A stretch of DNA of 64,000 nt from Eudorina sp. 2006-703-Eu-15 (GCA_003117195.1 BDSI01000014.1:1495001-1559000); one strand, 5' to 3'. Counted from the first letter of the stretch, positions 11,330 through 24,127 are shown. A program made the numbers and translations. Notes: generated by a model from the sequence alone, not told the origin.

Positions 11330-13079
11330 ATGGAGTCCACTGCCAGCTGGGAGGCGCGGGCGCGACAGCGCCGCTGCGGGCTGGCGGCTGAGGCCGGCCC
11401 CGGTCACGACGACCCCAGCCCCGAAGACCATTCCGTCCCCATCGTCGACGCTGTCGAGCAGCCCGACTCCGCCCTGCAACGCGTGTGGACCTCCGGCGCC
11501 CCGTCGTCGCCGCCGGCGTTCCTCCGGGTCATACCCGGCAGCAGCGGCAGCGGCAGCGCGGCGCCGCCGTACCGCGGCCTGGAGGACGTGCCCGACCAGC
11601 TGGCTTCGGCGGCGGCGGCGGCGGCGCGGCCGCGCCAGCACCAGGCGCCGGACGAGGATGCGGCGCTGGCGGCGGCGGCGAGCGCGCGGGATGGCGCTCG
11701 GCGGCCGCTGGCGTCGCCGCGCGGGGCAGCGTCGCCCCGCCACTTCTTCGACGTCGAGCAGCACGAGGTAGGCTACAGCAGGGAATGTGGATGGGCGGGA
11801 GCGAACATACGGCACGTGGGTGGGAACGCGGAGCAGCAGACACCTGGCGGGGTACGCGGCGATGCAGTGAGGCGGCGGGGACGTGGTACCGGTAGCCGGG
11901 TAGGTTACAGCGGTGCGGTGTGTATGGCGCGGTGCGGTGCGACAAGCCAGGGGCGTGCGAAGCCGTGGATGTAATCAGCTTTGCGGCTGTAGGGCGGCGA
12001 GTGTGGGGGATGCAGGCCCCGACTGGGGGCGATCCGGGCTTGCCTTTCTTTTCTTTTTGGGGGCCCAACCTGATCTGGGGTGTTGGCCCACGGGGGGTGA
12101 GGGGATCAGGCGGGTCACAGGTCACAGGTCATGGGCCGAGCGCTCCTTTGGGAACTTCAAGGGTTATGTCGCCAGTCTTGTAGCGCTGATCCTTTCCGTT
12201 TGGTTCACCTCCGTGAACCGTCGATCCGTAATGTACGACGCCATGCCGTAACACTCGCGCAGGCCTCCGTACAGGCGGCGCTTCCCGTGTCGCCCAACCG
12301 CAGCACCGCGACGCTGGCCGCCGTTGCACGCGCGGCCGGGTACGGCAGCGGGTACGGCACGCTGTTGCCGAGCGCCGCCGCGGGAGAGGTGTTGGATGAC
12401 GACGAAACGGTCGAGGTGGGACGGATCTCTTGGGTGGGTCCGGGAGTTAGTTGGTCGTGAATGCAAGATAACAAAACCGCGCTCCCCCCCGGGTCCATGT
12501 TGGCCTGGCCCGGGTCGATCTCACCTCGCCCGTCATAGCTAGAGCTCACCAGTGCCGCGCATGCTCGATGCGGATCTCCCCGGCAGAGACCAAGCGGGCC
12601 CCCCGCCTACATCGTGCTGTTGCGGGGGGCAGGCAATCTCCGGCGCGTTCCCGAGCCAAGCGCCCGGGTGGCCAGGGCTGTGGGCCGAGGCCTGGAAACC
12701 AGGCGAAGCGGTGCAGACCCGCGGGTCGCTGGGCCGCCGGGGCTGCCTTGAACCCCAACACGCACACACACACACACACACACCACCTGCCGGACTTTGC
12801 CACCTGCGGGCGCTGTCTAGAACTCCAGATCTTTCTTATCTGATATGCCTGTGCGGACGTTCGTCAGCTGAGCTGTATTGGCGGCGCGCGCATACACCAG
12901 CCGAACCCGTAGGAATGCAAACCGCGGACGCGAACTCGACTGCCGTAGTTTTCTTCCATCGTACATTGACGCCGTGTGGTACTTGTGTACCGCGCTTTGA
13001 AGTGGTCTGCGATGTGGCCCTGACGTTTCACGCGCAGGACATCCTGGAGGATTGCATCTCGAGGGCCGCGTGCACTTGA
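11330..13079 (+). CDS. Unknown protein, three exons
   Basis: The model is 11330-11767, 12263-12415 and 13038-13079, all phase 0, with donors GTAGGC and GTGGGA and clean CAG acceptors; it encodes 210 residues. Exon 1 starts MESTASWEARARQRRCGL and carries Ala/Arg-rich low complexity. Exon 2 includes PVSPNRSTATLAAVARAAGY and the acidic EVLDDDETVE. The last exon is only 14 codons (DILEDCISRAACT then TGA). No domain, signal peptide or membrane segment was recognised. The divisible-by-three exons and consistent splice sites argue that it is real, but an extra exon inside the 622-bp second intron cannot be excluded. Confidence 0.5.
12762..12784. repeat. Short (AC)n microsatellite
   Basis: About ten CA dinucleotides inside the second intron of the 11330-13079 gene. 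Confidence 0.9.
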
Positions 13080-13867
13080 TGGTGCGGCGCGGAGTCATCA
13101 GCCGGGCAGGCGGCGATTAAAGGTGCCAGACGGCGCGGAGATGTGGTTGGGCTGTACACCGCGGCGGAGCGGAAGCTGCGAGGCGTGGTACGGCACTTTA
13201 GTGCCGTACATATGCGACCGAATGGCGGGAAGCGCGAGAATGCCTGCAAAGCTGGCGTGGAAGGGCAGCTCGAAGTGGTTCGGGCGGGGTCGCAAGGACA
13301 GCCAGGCGACATAGGGCCCATTGTATAGCACGGTCCTTTTATGAGACATGGGTTCGGGGCTGACCTGTCCTGTTTTAAGGGAGAACACTCCCGATTCGTC
13401 ATAGTGGCCGGTTTCCGCGGGGTGCCGCAGCGCTGGAGTGTTGCTGCGCGGGAACGAGAAAATCAATTTTATGTTGTTTCGCATATGTCATCTAGACTCA
13501 GATGGTTATGACGTACACACTGAGATTCGTACTTGCGCAGCCTGCAACAATGTATGGTCGTATGGTATGAAGGGGGAATCCAAATTGTTTCGCTTTCGAA
13601 ACGGTAAGGTAATCCTTCACGGGCGGACCACGACATAAAATGTTTCCGAAATGTATATATACGTATGCACGCGCAGGAGGGATTGTTCCGCGACACGGAC
13701 TCCAAAGTTACCTATTGCCGTGTTAAATTTTCACAATATGGGTCACTTATTTAAAAAACACAGGATAGCTATTTGCTTGCCCTCCGTGGCGTGCAAGCCT
13801 GGCGATCGTGTACGGCCTAAGACTGCCACACCGGCGGCCTCGGCCTGCCACTCTTGCTGGGCGGCGC

Positions 13868-13903
13868 ATAATGAATGAACGTTACAACGGACCCCAAAGG
13901 GAT
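13868..13903 (-). mobile_element. Retroelement 3' terminus, CATT-tail type
   Basis: Read on the minus strand: CCCTTTGGGGTCCG, then TTGTAACGTTCATTCATT. The same terminus occurs at 14321 and 40745, and a variant at 44201. It combines a TGTAA signal with a short (ATTC)n tail. Confidence 0.6.
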
Positions 13904-14320
13904 CGGCGGTGTATACCAGGGCATAATGCGCGCGCCGGCATGCTGCATCGCCCTCGAGCGGTGATGGGGCGTGCATCATCATGCAGGGGTCACAGGTCAC
14001 CACCTCTCGGGCCGTACATGTGGCAGGGACGTACAACCTCTGTTTTTTGAGCTGGATCACCGGTCTGCTGTGTTGTCCCTTGTCCGGCCCTCGCCTTGCC
14101 TCGCCGCCCTCCATCCCGCTCGGTTCCGGCGTCTTCCCAGTGCCGGTGCCGCGCGCAGACTCGTATGTCCTGTATGTCCTCTAATGTCCTCCCTCAACAG
14201 ACTTCTTGAAGGACCTCAACCCACCAGTAACCCGCACCTCGCCACCGACTTTGACGCCGTAATGAAGTGCTGCATCCATCGCACAGGGAGACCCGTACCG
14301 ACACGGCGCGTGATGACCAG

Positions 14321-14362
14321 ACATGAATGAATGAACGTTACAGCGGACCCCAAGGGGACAGA
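14321..14362 (-). mobile_element. Retroelement 3' terminus, CATT-tail type
   Basis: Minus-strand copy of the CCTTGGGGTCCGCTGTAACG terminus followed by three ATTC-type units. The body upstream, at higher coordinates, is not recognisable. Confidence 0.6.
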
Positions 14363-15530
14363 CATGAAGCGGTGCGGGGAATTTACAATGATTCAAATTA
14401 CACCGCCGTGTGTGTCCGCGATCGCGGAGGATTCAATCCTTCCTTTTGAGTTCGCCCGCCATCCTACTTCACACCGCGTTGTGACGGCATGGTGGTGGCG
14501 CGGTGGCGTCGCGCGGTATGTGGGGCTGCCGCCGCGCATCCGCGCCCGGCCGCCCCCGCCCGGGTGTGCGGCGGCGGGGCCGCACCCACCGCCACACACC
14601 ACGACCGACCATGCCGACTTCGCCCATCGTAATGCGCGGCCGCACGCCGCACCAACCCAGCCCCAGCTGCCAAAAAACTGAAAAGATCACTGCCCGCAAG
14701 AAGCACACAAGAGTGCCCTTCATAATCAGACACATCAGAATATGACAAACCCATGGCAGTTACGACGCGACAGACATGACAAACCATCGACCACATGGCA
14801 AACTGATTGGACTAGAAACCATAAAACAGATACGCTACCACCGCCCAGAGGCGCTCCTCCGGGGCTCGCGGCGGAGATGCCCAAACCTGCACGCTGCGAC
14901 CTGGAACCTGATGGAATCATATAACCGAACCGTTACGACAGCGGCGCAGCCGGCAATGCGATGCCCAATGCGGCCGCAGCGACCCGCACAGGACGCCCTT
15001 GATCCTCAACCTGCCCCCACCAAGTTCGAAACCTGCGACGCCTTCACACCACTGCTGCGCCCCACCCCCATCCGCTGCCCGGGCCCCTCAGTGTCAACAT
15101 GGTGAGACCACTGCGCCACTTGCCCTCATTCCAGCGCACCCGGAGGGGCGCAGCGCCTCGTTCGTGTCCCCCCCCATCCCGCAACCGCCACTTCTTCAAC
15201 CTCCCTCCCTCCTCATCCCGCTATTCTTTCCCCCTTGTCCCCTTATCGCCCATGGCCACCCCAGCTGTTATGGACGCGCCGCATTTTGTAACTGCATCCT
15301 ATCATCCCAAGGCGCCCCTGTCGGCCTTGAGAACCGGGCCGGTGGTTCAGGGTCCGTCCGGCTCTCCTCAAGGCCCCCTGGCCGACTAGATACACCCGGG
15401 CTCCCTTGCAGCTCCGTCGAGCTGCAGCCCCGCCGCGCAGCGCAGCCACGTCCCGCAGCCAACCGGCCGCGTCGGTTTGGGTGCCACACGGACCCACTCA
15501 AACCCCACTACTCAACAACCACTGTCACCG

Positions 15531-15582
15531 ATGGCTGTCACCGATGACCCGCGAGGTCTGCTGTAACATCCTTGATAATGAA
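15531..15582 (+). mobile_element. Retroelement 3' terminus next to the BTB gene stop codon
   Basis: GTCACCGATGACCCGCGAGG followed by TCTGCTGTAACATCC and a decayed TAA tail. It ends about 20 bp from the stop codon of the minus-strand BTB gene, so it lies inside that gene's 3' untranslated region in opposite orientation. Confidence 0.6.
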
Positions 15583-15598
15583 CCACCAACCAGCCGCC

Positions 15599-18500
15599 TC
15601 ACTTTCTCCGCGCCCGCTTGATCCCCGCGGCGTAGAGCTCCAGGTGCAGCTTGGGGCTCCGCAGCATCAACGTCTCCAGGCTGTCGGGCGCCTCCTCCAG
15701 CACCGCGTGCGCGTGCGACAGGTAGTAGTCCTTGAGGCCCGCCAGCAGCTCCTGGAAGCCCTGCGCCTCGGCCCACAGAAGGTGCTCCACGACGGAGGAG
15801 GGGCCCGTGGCGGCCAACAGCTGCAGCTGCGCGGTGCGGGAGGCGGCCGGCAGCAGCAGCCGGTCCGCCAGCTCGGCCAGGGGCTGCAGCAGGCGCGGCG
15901 GGTAGTCCATGGCGGCGCAGTACATGTAGCGGAGCAGCAGCGCAAAGGCCTCCGGGTCCGCGTCGGGCAGGGAGACCTGCGGGGTTCGGATGGGAGGCAG
16001 CCGGGGGCGCGGCGTGTGGTTTCGTGGCCCGCGGCGTTGGCCCGCGCGCTGGTCCCCTCCGTGCCGGTTGACGCCAATACTCACTAGCGCCAAAGCGTGT
16101 GTTGGGGCGCGCGCGCGTGGGAATAAACATCACCGCTCGCACGGGGTCCCCACCGAGCGGCAGCGGCTACCCTGCGCGTCTGGCCGACCCTTTGCAGACC
16201 CCATACAGCAGCTACTTACCTACCCACTCAAGGTTCGCGCCTCCCTAAGCTGCTGTCACAGCAACCATAACCAAGGTTGCCCCCTGCATACGACATTCCT
16301 ATACCGCGGATGTCCTATCCGCACCCCAACAACCATGCCATCGGAGCCACGCAAACCCACAACCCGGCCCAGCCCAGCCCCGACCCGCAAGCGGGCCGAC
16401 CCTGCAGAGCTTGGTGATGGCCCCGCAATCCCGCCACCCACCTTGCTGCGGCTGCTGTCCGCGAAGCCGCCCTGGAACAGCCGCCGGAAGTACTGGCACC
16501 GCGCGCCGAGGATCGCCCGGTGGCACGAAAACGACTTCCCGCCCACCTCCACCGTCACATCCGCACACCCCGTCGCCGCCGGCCCCGCTCCCTCCCCGTC
16601 GCCGTCCCCGCCACCGCCGTCCAACAACGCCCCCAGGTCCGCCGCCAGGCCGCCCAGGCCGGGCAGCCCCGGCAACCCCGCGGCCGCCGACGCTGCGGCG
16701 GCGCCGGCAGGGGCGGCTGGCGCCGGCACCGAGGGCCGCAGCCCCGGTTCCAACCGCAGGAGCTGCACACGAGTGGAGTCCCAGGCGTGCAGGGCCAGCC
16801 ACCCGCCGGGCAGTATCGACGCGACGAATTCGGATCCGGAGACGTCGAACTCGGTATTGAAGGAGGTCACGAGGCCGCTGGGCCACACGATGCGCAGGAG
16901 GGGCTCCACTGCGGGGTCCGGTCGGCGGGCAGGGGTGCGTTGGGCGTTGGGGTGCGTTGGGACGCAGCGAGTGCGCGGGCGGTCAGGATTCGGTTTGGTT
17001 GGGTTGCCACTTATACATGACCCAGATCCGAAACCGACCAGAAACCCTACAGTTGCTCGCCGTGAGCTGTATGATTACATCCCCGTGTGACGGTGTGTGG
17101 TGCCGAGTGCGGCAGAAGCGATAGGGATACCTTGCCAGCGCTTCCTCATGATTGGCCGCCTCTGGACCACGCGAGGCCCCGAACGCGGGCACGGTCCGGA
17201 CAGCAGCCCTGCACCAGGCGCGGAGGCCGCCAGGGTGCGACATCCCAGCTGACCAACTCCCCATGGCGGCTCCGAAACCCCGCCGCTAGCTCCGCCTCCC
17301 GGCACAATCCCGCCCGCTTAGCTCCACAACTGCTGCGGCTGGAACAGCACCCACGACATCGATTGATGAAACCATGCATCTTACCGTCATGCACCTCCCT
17401 CTCCACAATAATCAAGCGGCCCACGGCGTCCACCGCCATGTACGTGATGTGGGCGAAACGGGCCGTGGAGACCAGCTCGCCGCAGCGACCGGCGCCGCCG
17501 CTGCTGCCCGCCGCAGCGCTTGTATTGCCCGCCGCCTGCGCCCCCGACCCAGATCCGACCACGACGGAAAACGAGCCAGCCGCTGCCGCGGCCCCTCCGG
17601 TGGCGGCAGCAGCGTCAACGGTCGGTGGCTGTACCCCGATCGCCAGTCCGTCTGTGCGACCGGTGTCGCCCTCCCGCCCCGCAATCAGGGTGGGCGCCAG
17701 GGTGGGATCATCTGGCGGCTCCGCGCTGTCCGTCGCCAGCAGGGCCGCCGCCAGATCAGCACACTCGCTGGGGCTGGGGTGCGTGAAGGAGTACGGCATT
17801 TTGTCGTGCCTGCATGCCGCACGATTGTGATGTGTCACCACGGGGCTTTAAGGAACGCGTCGTACGCATATGGACGACGCCGTGGGAAAGAAGAGCAGAC
17901 GGGAATCATAAACCAAGAAGACAAGTCTACAGCAAGCCTAGTAGACGGGGATGGCGGCTGGGTCTGGTGGGTCTGGTACGGCACAGATGGCCGACTGTTC
18001 CGAAGACAGATTGTCAGCTGTAGGGTCATGCACATGTTCAGCACCTCAGGCTGGCTGCAAGCAGGCGATGCTTGGGACCAAATCCTGGGGATATGGAGCG
18101 CATTAGGGCAGGCCCACGAGAGGAGTACAACATGGCACGGCAGTGCGACCTCCCTTCAATCCCGAGAAGGATACCCGCGCGGTCCCGGTTGATTGCTCCC
18201 CGGGCCTTTTGACGTGCTCAGACACAGCCGTCCGGCCGCAACATCATCGAACGACTCGCCTGTAGATAGCCGTCTTGGTGGTCACGTAGAGCCGCTGCGG
18301 GTCGCTATACTCCATCGCGACGGCCCATAAGTTGCCCGCATATTCGCAAGGCAGGGTCATCACTAGAGGGGACGGCGCGCCGGGCGGGCTGCCCGCTGGG
18401 GGCAGCACCATGCGTCGGATGCGGCTGCTGCCGCAATCCTTGATGAGTAGGCTGCCGTGGCCGTCCGCGACCATGCAGAAGGGGCGGTCAACGCGGGCGA

Positions 18501-18903
18501 GCACGCCGGGCCCATCGACCGTGTCCTCCTCGCCAGTTTCGCCAGCCAACAATGTGAGAATGTTGTCATCACCGGTTATCTCCAGCTGCAAAACTGTGGA
18601 TTTGGTGCTGATGTAGATCCGTCCTGTCACTGCATCGCAGGTCCCACGCCAGAACTCCTCATCCTCGGGAAGAAAGAAAGGCTCAAGCTTGCCATCTGGC
18701 TGTCGGATACGAAGTTTTAGATTGGTACCGAGCCTCAAACGCGAAGCAGCGTCAATGTCGTTCGGGTGGGAAAGCGAAGAGAGCCCGAGTAGGGGATGCA
18801 CACTAGTCGATGTCACAACCAAGGCATGGGGCTCCCCAGCGTCTATTGGTCGAGTGATAATGGCTCTAATACCATCATCATTCGATAAGCGCACCGTTAC
18901 CAT
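15599..18903 (-). CDS. Beta-propeller (NHL/six-blade-like) plus BTB/POZ protein
   Basis: Four exons, 18903-18260, 17809-17385, 16908-16442 and 15976-15599, join in phase to 637 residues (ATG MVTVRLSNDDG; stop TGA after KRARRK). The N-terminal part has NHL-like repeats: LAGETGEEDTVDGPGVL with FCMVADGHGSLLIKD, then ITYMAVDAVGRLIIVERE. The C-terminal part is a BTB/POZ domain: DVTVEVGGKSFSCHRAIL, ARCQYFRRLFQGGF and, across the last intron, VSLPDADPEAFALLLRYMY, followed by BACK-like helices. BTB domains dimerise and often act as substrate adaptors for CUL3 ubiquitin ligases; the propeller would bind the target. The first intron uses a GC donor (AG|GCGAGT, minus strand at 18259-18254), the only choice I found that keeps the phase. 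Alternative: a BTB protein with a non-ubiquitin scaffold role. Confidence 0.8.
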
Positions 18904-21201
18904 TTCATTTTAGTCTTTCTGGACACAGTTTTGCTATGCTCAATTACAAAAAAATACTTGCAGGGGTCCAGAGCAGGACAACCTATCGCTGGCAAACGAA
19001 AATTGACGTGGGTGTAAGTTAGACTCGAACTTTGAAACGGCGACAGACGGGCCTTTCGACTGTCCAGCCCCTTGGGTCAGCAATCGCTAGTGTTCTGCTG
19101 CGGACGGGTTCTTATGGGGGATTGTTAGGACAACCCAAGGAGCCACGCGACGGGGATGCAACCGTCCTGCAAACTAGTTTCCAACCCCTTCCCGAGTGGA
19201 GCATTGAGAGACCAGGGGCCCGCTTGGGCCACCGCAAGCAACTGGACGAATCTCTGCTGGCATCCCAAACAAACGCAGAAAGCAACAGGGCCCCGAACAG
19301 CAAGATCACGTAGCATTCATTTTGGCCTCTTCCAGGGGGACCTCACCCTTCCTCACCCAATCATGACACATCCCAGCGAGCCAGAGACATAAGTAAATCA
19401 ACTTGCAAGGGCCCAGAGGCACCTATTAGAAGCCCACTCCAGCTCAGCCTCTTCAAAAGCCACATGGCACCATACTCCCACAGTAGAGCACGTCACCACA
19501 AATGGGTACGGCGGCTGCGAAGCCCAAGTCGGCATTGTGGGCCCGACCATCCTATCCCGCACACTGCAGCCGGAAGCCCGCGGGGTGTAGGGCACGTCCC
19601 GTCGACTGCTCTGCTGCCGCCGAACCCAAACGGTCGCGCGCGGGAGGATGGAACACGGCAGGAGGATGGAACGCAGCTCTCATCGTTTCCTTCATCTTGC
19701 ACGACAGTCGCGCAGATCGCTTAGGACACGCGGCGGGTCGGGCGGAGGGACACTCAAGGTAACACAAATGGTTACGCGAATGGTGCGGTTCCTACCTACA
19801 TATTGAAGGCGCGGGAAGCCATGACCCGCACGCCGACTGGACGTGAGCGCAGGCAGGCCCTCTCCGCCAGCGAACCCAGGCCGCCCGCGGCGCCTCCTGC
19901 GTCCTGCCCATGGGCGCTGGCCGGCTAACCCCACTCGCTCCGAATCACCCCCGGGGCCCAGGGCCTCACGCCACATCCCGGAACGCAGGATATGGCCCTG
20001 AACGCAAAATGCGGAAAAGTTGTAACAGGACTTTGAAACCTGGGTCAGAGTTTGCATCCCCCCCTGCAATGCCACCCGACAGCACTGCAACCCTCTCCTC
20101 ACCCCTCGCCTGTGCTAGTAGTCCTACTCTCACCGGGTGTTCCCCGGGCCGGGCCCACGCCTGCGCCGCGTACCCCTGCACTGTCCTGCGCTGTCCCGCT
20201 GCTACCTCTACAAGTAATGGTGCTCTGCTCTGATGCCCCGTGCTCATGGTTGCGTGCAACGTCCAACCTCAACACTGAAAACGCGTCACCCCACCGCGCA
20301 CCGCCTCGGCCCGCCCCTGTCCGCACAGACCCGACCCGACCCGATCCAATCCAATCCGAAACGGCAAGCTAACTAAACCAGCGGTCTCTACAGTCCAGCG
20401 GTCTGCCAATCTCGACAGTCACCGGTCCACCCTCCGCCCTGGTTCCTCGCAGCTCCCAGACGACCCTCTGTGTCAATCAACGACAGCGAAACCGCAAAAG
20501 GGCAACAAACCGATAACCGCCGATGTTGTCCGAGACGGCCCTCACCCTCCGCCCGCTGGCCACCCGCCTGGCCACGCACCAGCGCACCCGGCCGGTGTCG
20601 CCACGCCTGCCACAGGTCCGCGCACACCCTTCTGCCACTGAAGCTCCAGGGGGGGATCTGCTCGTGGGGGCCCGATAGGGCGCTCGCTCAAAGCCCTTCG
20701 CCGCCACCCTGCCGGTCCCATCCCTGGATCCGAAACCAGAACGAAACCCAAGCAGCACATGGGAGGGGATAGGGGTGTGTGGAGGGCCCCACCTCCTCCG
20801 GTGAACGACGACTCCAAGCGTGCCCATCAGCAAAACGTCAACGCAGGGTGAACATGAATGAGTCATATGAAAGACACGGCATGGAAAAAGCCACACTGGC
20901 AGTGTGGCACGCATAAACACCCGCCGGGGTATCTGCCCCTTCCCCGTCCTGGCGTATTGACTCCTGTGCCACGCATCGGTTCCCCAATCCATATTCCCCG
21001 TCCTGGCGACGCAAATCCCGTCAGGGTCCGTCCGAAGGGGGCCACGCGGACATTGCTACAGCGATGTTACGTGTCCCGCCGGACCGGCCCGGCGCCTGAT
21101 CACGGGAAGCCGCACCGCACCGCGCCGCAGTCCCGTACAGGACCGCGGGCTCATTAGTAAGAATGCAAGGGTCATGCCTGCTGTCTGCACCAAAACCAGT
21201 A
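18904..21201. other. No confident gene
   Basis: Upstream of the BTB gene and downstream of the STPG gene. Several frames are open for 60-170 codons, but none has an ATG with consistent splice sites or recognisable homology. The first 100 bp (18910-19010) are AT-rich and probably belong to the BTB gene promoter or leader. Confidence 0.4.
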
Positions 21202-21262
21202 CATGATTACACCACCACCACCACCACCGCCAGCACCACCACCGCCGCCAGCACCGCCGCCA
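21202..21262. repeat. Degenerate CCA/CCG trinucleotide repeat
   Basis: ACC units grade into GCC and AGC units. It lies about 200 bp beyond the stop codon of the STPG gene. Confidence 0.8.
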
Positions 21263-21467
21263 GTAGCGCAGCGACAAAGCCAATGCGGGTCCCTGCAGCC
21301 GCTACCGCCGCCACGCCGCGGAGAAAATCTCGTAGCAAACGGGCCAGATTCCCATCACCGTTGCAGCTCGCGATCGCCGCACCCTCCACGATACCAGCGT
21401 GCGGGCGCCGGTTCATAACGATACGGCTCTGTACGACAGTACGGCTTCCTGTCTAAACGAAAGGCGA

Positions 21468-23696
21468 TCAGTACTTGACCAGGCTGCTGTCCGTGCGCCA
21501 GTCGAACGCGCCCATCTTGTGCCCTCTGTACGGCCCTGAGAAGGCCGCCGAGCTGGCTCCGCCGCCGCCGCCAAGTCGTGTCGTACTGGTGCCTCCGACG
21601 CTCCGAGACCCCACCGCTGATCCGATGCTGCCGCAGCTGCTGCCCTGGCTGCGAGCAGAGAGCGAACGACCGCCCCCGGCTGCGATGGTGGCGGCGCCGC
21701 TGACGCTGGCCGTCGGCGAGCTCGGTGTCGTACCCGCCCGCGCTGCCGCCGCAGCACGTGCCGTACCGTGCTCCCGCGCCGCCACCACCGCCGCCGCGTC
21801 CGCCTGCGCGCTGCCGCTGCCCGTCGTGACCCCGAACCGATCGCTGGGCTGCGGGCACGTGAGAGGGTCGACGTAGATGCGGTATGTACGGCGTCGGGGC
21901 CCGCCGACGGAGATGGGTGGCGTGTACGATCCGGGGCCTAGGTGGGCGGTGTCGTCGGGGCCGCGGAGGGCGGCCAGCCGGGATGCCCGGAGGTCGGCGG
22001 TCCGCTCGGGCGGCAGCGCCGTCAGCCGGGGCTGCGGGGGAGGGCAGGGCAGGACGGGGGATAAAATGCAAGGGGGATAAAATGCAAAGAGAACAGAAAC
22101 TCAGAAACGAACGGGACGGGGGAGCTAGCGGCATGCAATCAAATGGGGGAGAGGCAGGGGCCGTCGCGTGGTCTCACTGGCACGCGACAGCAACAAAATG
22201 GAGGACCACCAGTTGAGGAGCGCACTGAGCCGGAGATGAGGCCGTCAGGAAGCACATCCATCTGCACCTCCACCACCCCATATCGCTATGCGTGCCCCCT
22301 GCCCCAGCACCTGACGTCCTCCCCCGTCATCATGCGTCATCGCTTGACAGTACGACGGTACGGACGCAGGTGAACCCTGGACCCCGACAGCGCGACGGGT
22401 CGGGGGTCAACACGGCCGGGCCCCTGCTGCGGTACTGCAACCGCCAACCGTCCAACCGACACAACGGCTGGCCCCTACCCGCCCTCACGGCCTCACCTCC
22501 CTGCTGGAGAACGACACGCCATGAGGGTTTCGGAGCGTCGCCCGCAGCGACAGCTCCAGGGGTCGCCCCGCCACGTCCGCGGGCAGGTCAGAGCTGTACG
22601 GCGCCTCGGGGGCGGCGCTGCCCGCGCCGGCGCCGCCGCCCGTGCCCGCGCCCGCCACCACCGCCGCCATCACCCTCGCGTGGTTGTGCCGCCACTCGGA
22701 GGCGTCCAGCCGCTTGTCGTTACTCAACGACCAACTGGGCGCCCGGTCGGGGGAAGGCTGGGGAGAGGGGATGGGGGGCAGGGGGAAACGGACAGAGGGG
22801 TTCAGGGTCGTACCGATACCGTTGTACACCGGTAATACACCGGTAGTGCGCGTGCAACAGAAATGCCGCTATAGCTATCCCATTCCCCTGCTTCCTTCCG
22901 TCGTTGCTGCATTCAATCATCCATCCACATAGGGATTGGGGAGGCAGGGGGGGCGAGGGGGCCTCGGCTCGCGACGTGAAGGCGCTGCTGCAGCCCGCGC
23001 ATCTCCCCCCGCCCTCTGCGACCTTCAGCGCGAAACGTCATGCAGCTTAGTACGAAACCCTACACCCACCCGGGACCACGCATACGGTTTTTATCTGCGT
23101 CTTGGTGTGGTGGTTTGGTTTGCAGGCATGGTGTACGGTAGGGTACGGTAGGGTACGGCCCCACGCACCACGAACTCCGGCGAAATGTACACCGCGTCGG
23201 GTCCCCCCGGCCGGATCCAGGCGGCGCTGCCCGGCCGCTCCGGCGCCAGGAACGCCGCCGAGGAGCGGTACGGGTCCCGCTGCGGCGTCGCGCTGCAGGT
23301 GTGCGAGTCGGGCGCCATTTGCCCCACGCCGGGCACCGTCCGCTCGACCTCGTACGCGCCCGGCCCCACGTGCTCTTTGTGCGGCTCCTCGAGGTGGCTG
23401 TAGCGCGTGTCGTTGGCGACCAGGCTGCGGGCCGTGGCCGATTTGGGTCGCACGGACCGCATCACGGCGACGCTGTTGATGGACTTGGCGATCTCTGCGG
23501 CCATGCTGATGCCCAGGTTGCCCACGCCCGTGCTGGCGAAGTCGTAGCGGGTGTGGGTGCACGTGTCGGTGGGCGCGATGTGGCCGCGCGCCTCCAGGAG
23601 TTGGCCGTCCAGGCCGTTGAGGAAGTTCGGGACCCGGACCTTGCCATCGTAGGCGAAGCGCGGGTTGTTGGTCTGGAAGATGACGGCCTGGGGCAT
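21468..23696 (-). CDS. STPG-repeat (Shippo-like) protein, probably ciliary
   Basis: Coding segments are 23696-23169 (ATG MPQAVIFQTNN), 22734-22497 and 22031-21468 (stop after DSSLVKY). The last junction (SREPRLTALPPE) is phase 0 and clean. STPG-type motifs include HVGPGAYEVERT with VPGVGQMAPDS, and HLGPGSYTPPISVG; the C-terminus has SSAAFSGPYRGHKMG. STPG-repeat proteins are commonly found in axonemes and as microtubule inner proteins, which fits a flagellate alga. The first junction is unresolved: the obvious donor at 23168 leaves phase 0 but the next exon needs phase 2, so either the exon extends to about 23137 (which gives 453 residues) or a small exon is missing. The ATG sits behind a long pyrimidine tract, so it may instead be the start of an internal exon, with a first exon near 24317. 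Confidence 0.6.
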
Positions 23697-24127
23697 TGGG
23701 GGAGGGGTAGCATGGGAGGTGTGGATGGGGGGATTGGGGGTGGGTGGCAGGGAGGGGTGGCATGTGTCATGCGCGGCAAGAGGGGCGGGTGGATGAATTG
23801 AAGGGGTGGATGAGGGATCGGCAGGCGGGTGTGAGACGAGGGCACGGAACCTGCTGGAAGGATTGGGGGTAGAGGGTGAAACCAAGCAGTGAAACCATTA
23901 CAGCAACAGGCGGAGAGAGGTGCATGGGATGATCCGGGTCGGATGCGATGGGGATGGCGGAAGAGTGGGCTCGCCTGTGACGAATCGGGCTGGGGACGGC
24001 AGGGCGGAGACTGCGGGGGGGGGGGTGTGCGCCAGCTCCGACGTGGCGAGGACGAGGCACATAGTGCTAGGTGCCCAACCGGCAAGGCCTTGCCGGTTGC
24101 CTCCCCGCACACACAACATACCCGATG

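Larger units (their letters stand above)
13080..15530. other. No confident gene; retroelement ends
   Basis: About 2.4 kb without a gene I can support. It contains an AT-rich part (13440-13760), two minus-oriented retroelement 3' ends (13868, 14321), and Pro-rich chance frames around 15000-15400. A 46-codon frame starting MATPAVMDAP at 15252 has a good initiation context but nothing else in its favour. Confidence 0.4.

Noticed and set aside
14999..15547. 182-codon plus-strand Pro-rich frame
   Set aside because: No ATG context or splice support, and composition typical of pyrimidine-rich intergenic DNA here.
19112..19309. Signal-peptide-like minus-strand frame
   Set aside because: It begins at GTG with an in-frame stop upstream and no ATG or acceptor.
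21207..21416. Small protein with a C-terminal hydrophobic segment on the minus strand
   Set aside because: The hydrophobic Val/Ala part is the translation of the CCA/CCG repeat, and the frame lies just beyond the STPG stop codon.
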